Notes: generated from the letters alone by a model not told the origin. A stretch of DNA of 16,916 nt from Methanobacteriota archaeon (GCA_023399215.1 JAEWQJ010000021.1:1-16916), one strand, 5' to 3'. Counted from the first letter of the stretch, positions 1 to 7,160 are shown. Program-made: numbers and translations.

Positions 1-123
1 GACATACCCTCGCTGCAAACAACGGGGCATGTCCGCGCCACCGCTCGAAATTTCGTTCAAGGAGATAGTAACCCAAAACAGTTTAGTTTTGAGCAGAAGT
101 TAACAACCAAAAAATGGAATTGA
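1..123 (+). CDS. 3' tail of an ORF cut by the window edge; possibly an IS200/IS605-type TnpB tail
   Basis: Frame 1 is open from the first base and ends at a TGA at 121-123, giving 40 residues that begin DIPSLQTTGHVRATARNF. The gene starts outside the window. The tail is polar and basic, and its start resembles the variable tail that follows the last zinc-ribbon cysteine in IS200/IS605-family TnpB proteins, but no cysteines or catalytic residues are visible here. The segment is richer in GC than the DNA after it and is followed within 45 nt by a GC-rich hairpin, as at the right end of such elements. It could equally be the end of an unrelated gene or a chance open frame. Confidence 0.27.
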   Translation, partial: DIPSLQTTGHVRATARNFVQGDSNPKQFSFEQKLTTKKWN

Positions 124-165
124 TAAATTATATAATCATCAACGGTTACTGGGGGGAGTTTCCAT

Positions 166-186
166 CCCCGCAGCAAGCTAGCGGGG
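166..186. repeat. GC-rich hairpin CCCCGC-N9-GCGGGG
   Basis: Six perfectly paired GC bases (166-171 with 181-186) enclose a 9-nt loop. It lies 43 nt after the stop of the ORF tail at the window's left edge. A second, competing fold pairs the G-run at 151-156 with TCCCC at 165-169. It may be the terminator of the upstream gene or the subterminal hairpin of an IS200/IS605-type right end. Nothing here separates the two. Confidence 0.45.
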
Positions 187-207
187 TATTCGACTGAATT
201 AAATCTG

Positions 208-249
208 TTTTATATGCAACTATTATTTCAATACCTTCAATTTCAATAC
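208..249 (+). promoter_or_regulatory. Candidate promoter and operator of the MarR-MATE operon
   Basis: TTTTATATG at 208-216 is a plausible archaeal TATA box, which would put the transcript start near 238-243 and leave a leader of about 45 nt. Two direct copies of TTTCAATAC (226-234 and 241-249) flank the predicted start site, a usual place for a repressor to bind. Autoregulation by the MarR protein encoded next is an inference. Confidence 0.35.
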
Positions 250-285
250 GAATCACTCAGTTCCTAAAATGTGAAGGATAAATTT

Positions 286-780
286 ATGGAAAATTCTGTA
301 AAAGTAAACTTAAAGGAAATAGACCCTAGAGAAATATTAGGTCCAATTGCCCACATCTACCGGAGCAATGTGGCATACATGGCAAAGGAACTCGATGCTT
401 ACAGGATCGGAAACGGACAGTTTGAGTTTTTACTGTTTTTGTACTGCAAAGATGGAGTATCACAGGAGACTATTGCAAGAACCCTGAAAGTTAGCAAAGC
501 AACAAGTGCAAGAGCAATCCAGAATCTGGAAAAAGAAGGTTATGTTCACAGGGAAAGAGACGAAAGTGACCTTCGAGCTTACAAGGTTTACCTGACTGAA
601 AAAGGAAAGGAAATGAGAGATATAATATTTAAAAAGCAGACTTCTTTCATATCTATTCTCTTTTCGGATTTTACCTTTGAAGAAATAGAAATTGTCAGGC
701 TACTCCTTCATAAAACTGTGATTAAACTTTTTAAGCCTGGATTCGAGCTTCCATTGGACAGACCTAATGACATGAAGTAA
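286..780 (+). CDS. MarR-family winged-helix transcriptional regulator
   Basis: The protein has 164 residues, the usual size for a MarR dimer subunit. It shows the family order: an N-terminal dimerisation helix, a helix-turn-helix (GVSQETIARTLKVSKATSAR, with the recognition helix around SKATSARAIQNLEKEG), then a charged wing (RERDESDLRAYKVYLTEKG) and a C-terminal dimerisation helix. A GTG at 271 is in frame, but the ATG at 286 is preferred because GTGAAGGA lies about 7 nt before it and can pair with 16S rRNA. The gene sits 20 nt before a MATE efflux pump on the same strand. This arrangement typically means a repressor that controls its own operon and is released by a ligand shared with the pump. 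The family call is firm; the ligand cannot be told. Confidence 0.88.
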   Translation: MENSVKVNLKEIDPREILGPIAHIYRSNVAYMAKELDAYRIGNGQFEFLLFLYCKDGVSQETIARTLKVSKATSARAIQNLEKEGYVHRERDESDLRAYKVYLTEKGKEMRDIIFKKQTSFISILFSDFTFEEIEIVRLLLHKTVIKLFKPGFELPLDRPNDMK

Positions 781-800
781 AAAACGGTAGAGATAAAAAT

Positions 801-2207
801 ATGGATGAAAAAAGCGAATTTCTTGGCAAAGATAACATAAAAAAGCTTCTGTTTAAGCTTTCAATTCCTATTATCATCGGAATGCTGGTCCAGGCTATTT
901 ATAATGTAGTGGACACCTTTTTCGTGGGAATGGCCTATGGAGCAGACAGTGTCCAGGCTATAGGCGGGCTTTCGATAGCTTTTCCAATTCAGATGATAAT
1001 TATGGCTTTTGGGATCGTGCTCGGGACAGGAGGTTCTTCCATAATCTCGCGTGCCCTTGGGTCCCGAGAAAATGAAAAAGCCGAAAGAGTACTTGGAAAT
1101 GTTTTTTCCCTGAGTTTAATATTAAGTGTACTTATAGCCGTTCCCTGCCTTTATTATCTTGATCCGATTTTGAAGGTTTTTGGGGCAACTCCCGGAGTTC
1201 TACCCTATGCCAGAGATTACCTGAAATATATAATATTAGGAGGAACCGTCTTTGTCTTTGGAGTGGCTACTCAGAATATTGTTCGATCCGAAGGAAATGC
1301 CCGTCTTGCAATGAACGCTATGATTTTAGGAGGCGGCCTCAATATTTTCCTTGACCCAGTCTTCATGTTTGGCTTTGGGATGGGTGTTGAAGGCGCTGCA
1401 ATTGCAACCGTAATATCACAGACAATAGCTTCGATCTGGCTCCTGCTATACTATATTAAAGGAAAAGGGGCTGTAAGCTTCAAGTCCAACACCTTGAAAC
1501 CAGACCTGAAAATCATTAAAGAAATTGGGGCCATTGGTACTGGATCTTTTGTAATGGAATGCTCGAACAGTGTCATGATGATTTTCGTGTATAATGCACT
1601 TGCAACTTATGGAGGAGATGTGGCAATTGCCGTTTTTGGTGTGGTAATGAAGATTAATTCCTTCATTTTCATGACTCTTCTGGGTATGGCTTTTGGTCTG
1701 CAACCAGTTGTCGGGTTCAATTACGGAGCAAAAAAATATGAAAGGATAGCCGAAGCTGTGAAATTATCGCTCGCAGCGACAACGACTATTGGGATTATTG
1801 GATTGGCTATTATTTACTTTTTAAAAGAACAACTTCTCGGGTTATTCAGTACAGATCCGGAATATCTGGAGCTTGGGAAAAATGCTATAATGATTATGTT
1901 GCTCGGAACGCCTTTGATAGGTATGAATGTAATTACTTCAACCCTGTATCAGGCCCTGGGAAAAGCAAAACCCGCTTTCCTTCTATCCATTAGCCGACAG
2001 CTCCTATTTCTGATCCCTGCTGTTGTTCTCCTTCCCCGCTTATACCAGCTGGATGGAGTCTGGGCGGCTTTTCCGGTGTCGGACTTTCTGGCATTTCTGC
2101 TGTCCGGGTTTCTACTTTTCAGGGGATATAAAATCTTCAAAGAAAGTAAATATTATTCAAAAAAAGGTGCGGGGTCAGAAACTGCAGATAAAATATCACC
2201 TATCTGA
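801..2207 (+). CDS. MATE-family multidrug/cation antiporter
   Basis: A 468-residue, strongly hydrophobic protein of normal length for MATE transporters, with about 12 membrane segments in two similar halves. The N-terminal part (KLLFKLSIPIIIGMLVQAIY, then NVVDTFFVG) is the family signature: a helix with conserved proline followed by the VDTFFVG stretch. GTGGSSIISRALGSRENEKA is the conserved loop after the second helix, and the second half repeats the pattern (GLQPVVGFNYGAKKYERI). MATE proteins export cationic drugs or metabolites in exchange for Na+ or H+; which ion is used here is not clear. The gene follows the MarR gene by 20 nt and is probably co-transcribed with it. A weak GGTAGAGA precedes the ATG. 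Confidence 0.93.
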   Translation: MDEKSEFLGKDNIKKLLFKLSIPIIIGMLVQAIYNVVDTFFVGMAYGADSVQAIGGLSIAFPIQMIIMAFGIVLGTGGSSIISRALGSRENEKAERVLGNVFSLSLILSVLIAVPCLYYLDPILKVFGATPGVLPYARDYLKYIILGGTVFVFGVATQNIVRSEGNARLAMNAMILGGGLNIFLDPVFMFGFGMGVEGAAIATVISQTIASIWLLLYYIKGKGAVSFKSNTLKPDLKIIKEIGAIGTGSFVMECSNSVMMIFVYNALATYGGDVAIAVFGVVMKINSFIFMTLLGMAFGLQPVVGFNYGAKKYERIAEAVKLSLAATTTIGIIGLAIIYFLKEQLLGLFSTDPEYLELGKNAIMIMLLGTPLIGMNVITSTLYQALGKAKPAFLLSISRQLLFLIPAVVLLPRLYQLDGVWAAFPVSDFLAFLLSGFLLFRGYKIFKESKYYSKKGAGSETADKISPI

Positions 2208-2256
2208 TATTTCATTCCTGATGGTTAATATCTAATGGTTAATATCTGACAGTTCA

Positions 2257-2299
2257 TAAAAGCTGTTCAGACCATGATAAGCAGCTTTTAAGTGAACAG
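2257..2299. terminator. Nested, competing inverted repeats after the MATE gene
   Basis: TAAAAGCTG (2257-2265) pairs perfectly with CAGCTTTTA (2282-2290). An overlapping pair, CTGTTCA (2263-2269) with TGAACAG (2293-2299), uses part of the same left arm, so the two stems exclude each other. The site lies 50 nt past the MATE stop, between convergent genes. It may help 3'-end formation, but no strong U-run follows. Confidence 0.35.
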
Positions 2300-2358
2300 G
2301 CTTGGAAATGAAATAGAAAAGAAAGAGAGAGTTATCAACCCTTTCTTAATTAACCTTT

Positions 2359-2413
2359 TTTCTTAGTAATTCTTTCTTAGTAATCCTTTCTTAGTAATCC
2401 TTTCTTAGTAACC
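2359..2413. repeat. 14-nt tandem repeat, four copies, consensus TTTCTTAGTAATCC
   Basis: Units at 2359-2372, 2373-2386, 2387-2400 and 2401-2413 (the last one base short), followed by a decayed TTTCTTA unit that runs into the stop codon of the VWA gene. The related TTTCTTAATTAACC at 2342-2355 may be an older copy. On the minus strand it forms the immediate 3' region of the VWA transcript. It looks like slippage expansion. Confidence 0.8.
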
Positions 2414-2417
2414 TTTC

Positions 2418-4106
2418 TTAATTTCCTGCTTTATTGGAATCTGTGGCTTTCATGTTTTTCTCATCTGTAAATTTGATTAGCCTCACAAATCCACTGCTGC
2501 CCTCAGAATCCATTTCCATTTCTACAAAATAAATATAATCCGAGATTTCAGATAGCCCTCCTGCTCCACTGCTGCCTACTATCAGCGAATAGACCTTTGC
2601 GTTATACTTCTTTTTTGCTTCTTCCCAGCGGGCCAGTACCAGTTCATCAGAGACTTCTGATTTGCCATCGGTTATAAAGAGCAGGTCTGCACCCTGAAAA
2701 CCCTTTTCTTTCAGGGACTTGAGACCTGATGCAAGAGCGGTATTGAAGTCAGTTCCTCCGCCAAAGGTATAGAGAAGGAAATTAAGGAATTTTTCGGACA
2801 TTTTTTTCCTGCTGCTAAGTTCGATTTCCAGGTGCTGGCTTGTCGAGGCAAAAAGGATAACTTTCATGTCCCTCTGCTGGGAAAGCATCAGTTTTGCCAT
2901 AGCCAGCACTGCAGACTTAGCTAAAGTTTGGGGAGCGCCGTGCATTGACCCGGAGGTATCCACAAGCACTATCATCGGGCCTCTGGGTTTTATGCGAGGA
3001 GGGCCTGTGTAATGCTTTCCGAGGAGCTGATAGCTCAGCAGTTTTCCTTCAAGCATATCCGCATAGAACTTCTTTTTTAGAGAGGGATTCAGGAGTTTTG
3101 CGGCTTCCATGGGCAGCAGATTATTGATGGAGTCAGAAAAACGCACGGTCTGAATCCGATTTTTTCCGAAAGGTGAAAGGCGTATGCGGTCTGAGGGCGG
3201 GTCAAATTCTCGCCTGCCTATGAAATCTATAATTTTTTTCAGGTCAGGACTTTTTTCAAAAAAAGTCGAATAGTTTTTAAGCATTTTAAGCTGCACATAG
3301 AATGGCTCTTTTTTAAGCTCTTTTACGGAATAACTCCAGTTGCGTTGGGGAAAAAGCAGGGCAAGGGTATCAAAGAGCTCCAGGTTTTCTTCCATTTCCG
3401 AAATGAACTCGTTCATTCTTCGGTATAACCCCTCCATAACTCTTTCCAGAAACTCCTGGTACCCGCCTTTCTGCATGAATGCCAGAACAGCATCGACAAG
3501 GGCAGATTCTCCGGAATTCTTCATTGTCTGAAAATTCCTGCCTGAAAATTCCGCAGGTCCCGAATTCCCCCACATGAGAAGGGTTTCTTTCAGGATTTCT
3601 TCAAATTGCCTCAGGATCTCATCCATTCCGGCATCAAGCTCCTTAAGATACTCTGCACCTGAAATACTGGTTGAATCTGAAAAGCGTTCCAGGATCTCAT
3701 AAATAAGAGGCAGAAGAATTTTCAAGCCTGCAATTCCGGCTCCCCGGCTTTTTTTTGCAATTTTTCGGAGTTTAGGCCAGGGTTTTGAATTTCTCAGGGT
3801 AAGAAGGATTGGGTAAAAAGCTCCAAAAGTCTCAATAAACCTTTCAGGATCCTTAATCTCATAAGGCTGGCTAAAGAGAATCTCAAGGGTTATGATTTCG
3901 GCTATTTTTTCTCTCATTGGGCGGGGGATAGTTCGAGGAAAAGCTATTGTGCTCCTGAGATCACGTTCCAGCACTGTCGCAGTCTGATTCTGGAGCAGGA
4001 GCAAGTCCCGCAAACCCTTATTTCCTGAGGCTTTATTTTCTGAAAAGGAGTAAATTCCATATGAGGCTACACCTGGATTATTTGAGAAATCCTCAGAGCC
4101 TTCCAT
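2418..4106 (-). CDS. viaA: ViaA-like VWA-domain protein, partner of the adjacent MoxR ATPase
   Basis: 562 residues, longer than E. coli ViaA (about 480). Residues 1-370 are helical and charged. From about 375 a von Willebrand A domain follows, with a complete MIDAS metal site: DTSGS at 383-387, the GGGTD threonine at 452 and ITDGKS with D480. The segment GPMIVLVDTSGSM and the later FGGGTDFNTAL closely follow ViaA. Known ViaA stimulates the ATPase RavA, and the pair acts on membrane and respiratory complexes in enterobacteria; the archaeal target is unknown. The ATG at 4106 has GAGG 7 nt upstream. The gene is 124 nt downstream of the ATPase gene on the same strand, so an operon is likely. The N-terminal 45 residues, rich in S, N and G, have no obvious counterpart in ViaA. 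Confidence 0.82.
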   Translation of the reverse strand: MEGSEDFSNNPGVASYGIYSFSENKASGNKGLRDLLLLQNQTATVLERDLRSTIAFPRTIPRPMREKIAEIITLEILFSQPYEIKDPERFIETFGAFYPILLTLRNSKPWPKLRKIAKKSRGAGIAGLKILLPLIYEILERFSDSTSISGAEYLKELDAGMDEILRQFEEILKETLLMWGNSGPAEFSGRNFQTMKNSGESALVDAVLAFMQKGGYQEFLERVMEGLYRRMNEFISEMEENLELFDTLALLFPQRNWSYSVKELKKEPFYVQLKMLKNYSTFFEKSPDLKKIIDFIGRREFDPPSDRIRLSPFGKNRIQTVRFSDSINNLLPMEAAKLLNPSLKKKFYADMLEGKLLSYQLLGKHYTGPPRIKPRGPMIVLVDTSGSMHGAPQTLAKSAVLAMAKLMLSQQRDMKVILFASTSQHLEIELSSRKKMSEKFLNFLLYTFGGGTDFNTALASGLKSLKEKGFQGADLLFITDGKSEVSDELVLARWEEAKKKYNAKVYSLIVGSSGAGGLSEISDYIYFVEMEMDSEGSSGFVRLIKFTDEKNMKATDSNKAGN

Positions 4107-4144
4107 ATCAAAACCTCATTTAGATTATCTGATTTAATGTTTCC

Positions 4145-4189
4145 TTGTTTAAAGATACCTGGTTTAAAGATACCTGGTTTAAAACTACA
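4145..4189. repeat. 15-nt tandem repeat in the ravA-viaA gap
   Basis: Three units of consensus TGGTTTAAAGATACC at 4145-4159, 4160-4174 and 4175-4189 (the third diverged), with a further TTGGTTTAAACTATC near 4203. The tract fills much of the 124-nt space between the ATPase stop and the VWA start. TTTAAA is itself palindromic, so the mRNA or DNA could fold, but no specific role can be read. Confidence 0.75.
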
Positions 4190-4230
4190 GCTTTTGAAAC
4201 ACTTGGTTTAAACTATCTGACCAGAGCTCT

Positions 4231-5727
4231 TTATCTGAGTTTAAATCGAGAGCCAATTCCCTTCATAAAACTGTTGACACTGCTGCCCGAATCGGATACG
4301 GAAATTTTTTCCATCTCTTTTTTTTCTGCCTCTTTTGCAGGCTGGAGTTCAGACTGGGGTTCAGGTTGTGCCTGTCTGCTCTGCAGTCCGAGCATTGACC
4401 AGCTTTTCGAGATAAGGTCGTTGAGCTCGGATAACTCGGTACTTCGGGTATCGTGAAGAAGGAGAGCTTCGTTTCTGTCAAGCGTCGAGAGCCAGATGTT
4501 TGCATCCATCAGAGTTTTGAGAAGTTCCCTTTCGGCTTCAAGCCTGTATTTTAAGCGTCTCACACGATCATCCAGGGCTTTCAATTCGGTTTCAAAAATT
4601 TCTTTTTGAGCCTGCGGCAGTGTACTCGCTTTTCCAGTGGCTTCCTGAAGCGAATCAATTTCTTTCACAAGGTTGCCATAGGGATAGATCCTTGAAGATC
4701 CTTCGGCTTTAAGAGTATAGCTGTGATTTGGGTGAGAAATATGGTGAGTTTCGATTTCCTGCCTCAGCCGGAATTCTTCTCCGCAACTGTCGCAGATGAT
4801 CTTTACAGGAAGTTCGTTTTTCAGGGCAATACTTACTGCAGCCTGGAGATCTTCGGCTTCCTGGCGAAGTTTTTCCGTGCTTATTCCGCCTGAAATTGCG
4901 AACTCAAAGACGGTTTTTCTTATGGTTTCTCGCTCTTCAGGCAGGTTCCAGAGCATGTGCTGAAGCAGGAGCACCATTGTCCTGTCCACGGTCGGGCATT
5001 CGCTGCTGCAGGCTGCAACCTTCAAGACCTGAATAACTTTTTTCCAGCGCCGGTCCGAGATTTCAATTTCCTGAAGTTGAAGGCTTTTTCGAAGCTCAGT
5101 TATGATGACCTCAACATCAGGGTCAACAGGCATGTCCTTTGCGCGTGCTCGGAGTTCGTATATTGCGGAAACCCTGAGACTTGCAGCAGGTTCGAATTCT
5201 TCAGGGCTCCTGAAGAGGAGGTCCCGAAAATTCTCATCGTCCTGAATGTAGGAGAGCCTGTACCTGAATAAAAAGCGGTCATAAAGAGCTTCAAGACTCT
5301 CGTTTTCGTCAGGAAGTTCATTGGATGCACCGAAAACCGAAAGCAGAGGTACATCTACAAGCTCTCTACCGTTATGGTATTTGTGCTCATTGAGGATCGT
5401 CAGGAGGCTGTTCAGAATCGCACTGCTCGCTTTGAAAATCTCGTCCAGCAAAGCGATATGCGCAGTCGGGAGGCAGCCATCGATTTTCCGATGGAACTCG
5501 TCTTTTTCCAGGGCTTTTAAGGAAAGTGGGCCAAATAGTTCTTCAGGGGTGGAAAAACTTGTCAGGAGATAATTAAAGAAATTTCCGCCTTCAATTGACT
5601 GACAGATATTTTTTGCAAGCTGGGTTTTTGCCGTTCCAGGTGGGCCGAGGAAGAGGAGGTTTTCCCCGGACAGTACGGCAAGGAAAGAGCCATTGATCTC
5701 GGCTTCTCGCTCTTTAAAATAGGCCAT
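4231..5727 (-). CDS. ravA: RavA-like MoxR-family AAA+ ATPase with an embedded C2H2 zinc-finger motif
   Basis: Counted from the ATG at 5727, the protein has 498 residues. Walker A is GPPGTAKT (28-35), Walker B is ALLDEIF (D95, E96), sensor 1 is GASNELPD (N136) and LEALYDRF holds the arginine finger (R151). FSTPEELFGPLS and SDRRWKKVIQVL are hallmarks of RavA rather than of general MoxR proteins. E. coli RavA has a beta-barrel LARA domain after this core; here residues 312-332 instead form C-x2-C-x3-F-x5-I-x2-H-x3-H (C312, C315, H328, H332), a perfect C2H2 finger pattern, followed by a charged coiled coil (about 375-410) and a Q/E-rich tail. The next gene is the VWA partner. The N-terminus probably extends 12 residues upstream: RavA has more sequence before the Walker A site, no ribosome site precedes 5727, and a perfect GGAGGT precedes an in-frame CTG at 5763. 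Confidence 0.87.
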   Translation of the reverse strand: MAYFKEREAEINGSFLAVLSGENLLFLGPPGTAKTQLAKNICQSIEGGNFFNYLLTSFSTPEELFGPLSLKALEKDEFHRKIDGCLPTAHIALLDEIFKASSAILNSLLTILNEHKYHNGRELVDVPLLSVFGASNELPDENESLEALYDRFLFRYRLSYIQDDENFRDLLFRSPEEFEPAASLRVSAIYELRARAKDMPVDPDVEVIITELRKSLQLQEIEISDRRWKKVIQVLKVAACSSECPTVDRTMVLLLQHMLWNLPEERETIRKTVFEFAISGGISTEKLRQEAEDLQAAVSIALKNELPVKIICDSCGEEFRLRQEIETHHISHPNHSYTLKAEGSSRIYPYGNLVKEIDSLQEATGKASTLPQAQKEIFETELKALDDRVRRLKYRLEAERELLKTLMDANIWLSTLDRNEALLLHDTRSTELSELNDLISKSWSMLGLQSRQAQPEPQSELQPAKEAEKKEMEKISVSDSGSSVNSFMKGIGSRFKLR

Positions 5728-5760
5728 AAATGAGGATTTAATCTCAAGAAGCTTTTCTTT

Positions 5761-5775
5761 CAGGGATAGACCTCC
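5761..5775 (-). promoter_or_regulatory. Strong ribosome binding site pointing to a CTG start for the RavA-like gene
   Basis: On the minus strand GGAGGT (5775-5770) is followed by six bases and then CTG (5763-5761), which is in frame with the ATPase and adds LKEKLLEIKSSF before the ATG at 5727. No ATG, GTG or TTG lies in that frame near the site. Either CTG is the true start or a base in this stretch has changed an older ATG. Confidence 0.45.
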
Positions 5776-5845
5776 AGGTAAAGAGTAAATGGGATAGATC
5801 AGGATAAAATCAATTTGCAGCCAGGTTTTAAGTTTAGTTTGATTC

Positions 5846-5854
5846 TATTTTAAA
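5846..5854 (-). promoter_or_regulatory. Weak TATA-box candidate for the ravA-viaA operon
   Basis: The minus strand reads TTTAAAATA here, about 83 nt before the CTG at 5763. This would start transcription near 5825 and give a leader of about 60 nt. The whole region is AT-rich, so chance matches are common. Confidence 0.25.
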
Positions 5855-6087
5855 CCTTTTAATTGTATTTGACCTTCTGAAAAATTAGTTTCTGGAAATA
5901 TAACTTTTTATTTTATATTTTAAAGAGTTTTGGAATTCTTTTCTTCGAATTAACTTTTAGTTAACGCGTTTTTGAGTTCAAAGGAACAAAGAATTAGATA
6001 TTTTTACAAAATAAAGACAATTAGTTTTTATGCACTATAACTTTTTTACATATGTGAACCATGAAGTTTAAATATGTTTATGACATT

Positions 6088-6101
6088 GTTGATTTATCAA
6101 C
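6088..6101. promoter_or_regulatory. Palindromic operator candidate GTTGATTTATCAAC
   Basis: A perfect 14-bp palindrome (GTTGAT-TT-ATCAAC in outline). Its core TTGATTTATCAA is nearly identical to the two TTGATTTTTCAA cores in the larger inverted repeat 2 nt downstream. Spaced palindromes of this size with TTGA/TCAA ends are typical MarR dimer sites. The gene that follows encodes a MarR protein. Confidence 0.55.
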
Positions 6102-6102
6102 T

Positions 6103-6146
6103 ATTGATTTTTCAATTATTTAATTTTGTATAATTGAAAAATCAAT
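6103..6146. promoter_or_regulatory. 17-bp perfect inverted repeat with two MarR-like operator cores, just before a TATA box
   Basis: Arm 6103-6119 (ATTGATTTTTCAATTAT) is the exact reverse complement of arm 6130-6146, with a 10-nt spacer. Each arm contains TTGATTTTTCAA (6104-6115) or its complement (6134-6145), itself a near palindrome. The right arm abuts the TATA candidate TTATATAT at 6148-6155, so bound protein would be expected to hinder TBP/TFB. The site also sits between the divergent ravA and marR genes and could affect both. Confidence 0.6.
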
Positions 6147-6147
6147 A

Positions 6148-6156
6148 TTATATATT
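6148..6156 (+). promoter_or_regulatory. TATA box of the second MarR gene
   Basis: TTATATATT lies about 75 nt before the coding start and predicts transcription from about 6175-6185, with a leader near 50 nt. It directly follows the large inverted repeat. Confidence 0.45.
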
Positions 6157-6231
6157 TTTTCGTAATTTTGGAAACTATGGCCTCGAAAAAATATGGCGGC
6201 AAAATGTGGATATTAAGGAACAGTGAATAAA

Positions 6232-6687
6232 ATGGATGAAGTAACGCTAAAGAAAATAATTCTTCTGATGATGGAAAGAGATGCTCTTGACAATTTTATT
6301 TTTGAACAAACTTTTCAGAAGAAAATCATTAGCAAATTCAAAAATCTAAGCAAGAATCAGCCCGTGGTAATCAAGATCATAGGTATGGAAGGTGAAATCA
6401 TGCCCTCAACCATAGGGAGGTATACAGGTATGGATAAAAGCAGCCTCACTCGAATGGTTGATGATCTGGAGAAAAAGGGGTTGGTATTTCGGAAAACTGA
6501 CCCGGAAGACAGAAGGAAAGTGCTTGTTTCGCTGACTGAGAAAGGATTAGAGTGTTATAACTATTCTAATCAGATTCTCGATGAGTTGCTTAAACTTGTA
6601 GATGAGAAGGATATAGAGGACTATGTCCAGAGTCTTGAAACAATGGTGAGGATTTTAAGAAAGGCGGTCAGCCAACAAATTCGATAG
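6232..6687 (+). CDS. MarR-family winged-helix transcriptional regulator
   Basis: About 151 residues, normal for the family. The N-terminal dimerisation helices are followed by the helix-turn-helix (MPSTIGRYTGMDKSSLTRMV, with DDLEKKGLV after it), the wing with the classic DPEDRRKVLVSLTEKG signature, and a C-terminal helix pair. DPEDRRK is one of the most conserved MarR motifs. A GTG at 6223 is in frame; the ATG at 6232 is preferred because GTGA, just upstream, fits the anti-Shine-Dalgarno sequence at a 5-nt spacing. The upstream region has three TTGATTTWTCAA cores, so autorepression is likely. A TrmB-type gene follows after a short gap and is probably co-transcribed. No transporter or enzyme is in the same operon, so the regulated target is unclear; the divergent ravA-viaA operon is one possibility. 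Confidence 0.88.
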   Translation: MDEVTLKKIILLMMERDALDNFIFEQTFQKKIISKFKNLSKNQPVVIKIIGMEGEIMPSTIGRYTGMDKSSLTRMVDDLEKKGLVFRKTDPEDRRKVLVSLTEKGLECYNYSNQILDELLKLVDEKDIEDYVQSLETMVRILRKAVSQQIR

Positions 6688-6724
6688 ATTTAATCGGAAT
6701 ATGGGTAAAAAGGAGGAGAAGGAA

Positions 6725-7084
6725 GTGACTCGTAAAATTATAGACAATCTTCAAAAGTTGGGGTTTACCAGAAACGAAGCTAAAATCTACGCAGTACTTG
6801 TCTGCCTTAAGCAAGCGCGAGCCAGTGAAATTGCAGAAAGTTCCGGAGTCCCCAGATCTAAAGTTTATGGAACTCTCAGAGGAATGGAGAAGAAGGGGTA
6901 TGTCCGGATAATTGAAGGTGAACCAACACTTTTTTGCTGTGTAGAGCCTGCAGAGCTTATTTTCAGGATAAGGACGGACTTTATGCTTTCTCTAAGTGAG
7001 ACTGCAAATGAACTTAACGCTTTGAGCCCTACAACCAACGGATTTTCGGTAGGAAGTTTTCGCAAATTAAAAGTACGGGTCTAA
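6725..7084 (+). CDS. Short TrmB-type HTH regulator without a ligand-binding domain
   Basis: About 119 residues from the GTG at 6725, which has GGAGG 8 nt upstream; an in-frame ATG at 6701 gives 127 but lacks a good ribosome site. Residues KLGFTRNEAKIYAVLVCL, then ASEIAESSGVPRSKVYGTLR and GMEKKGYVRIIEG, are the TrmB (sugar-specific regulator) DNA-binding domain, including the SGVPRSKVY recognition helix. Typical TrmB proteins continue for another 120-200 residues with a sugar-binding domain; here the chain ends soon after the HTH with an unremarkable SFRKLKVRV. It may be a naturally HTH-only protein or a truncated TrmB. The gap to the MarR gene is under 40 nt, so both regulators are probably on one transcript. 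Confidence 0.75.
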   Translation: MTRKIIDNLQKLGFTRNEAKIYAVLVCLKQARASEIAESSGVPRSKVYGTLRGMEKKGYVRIIEGEPTLFCCVEPAELIFRIRTDFMLSLSETANELNALSPTTNGFSVGSFRKLKVRV

Positions 7085-7160
7085 GAAATAGAAGCCAGAA
7101 AATGAGTGAGATCTTAAAAAAGCTATTTAATGTAACATCAGGTATTATTTAATTAACCTG

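Noticed and set aside
3340..3573. Opposite-strand and shifted frames inside the VWA gene
   Set aside because: Shadows of the viaA-like coding sequence with no independent start signals or family features.
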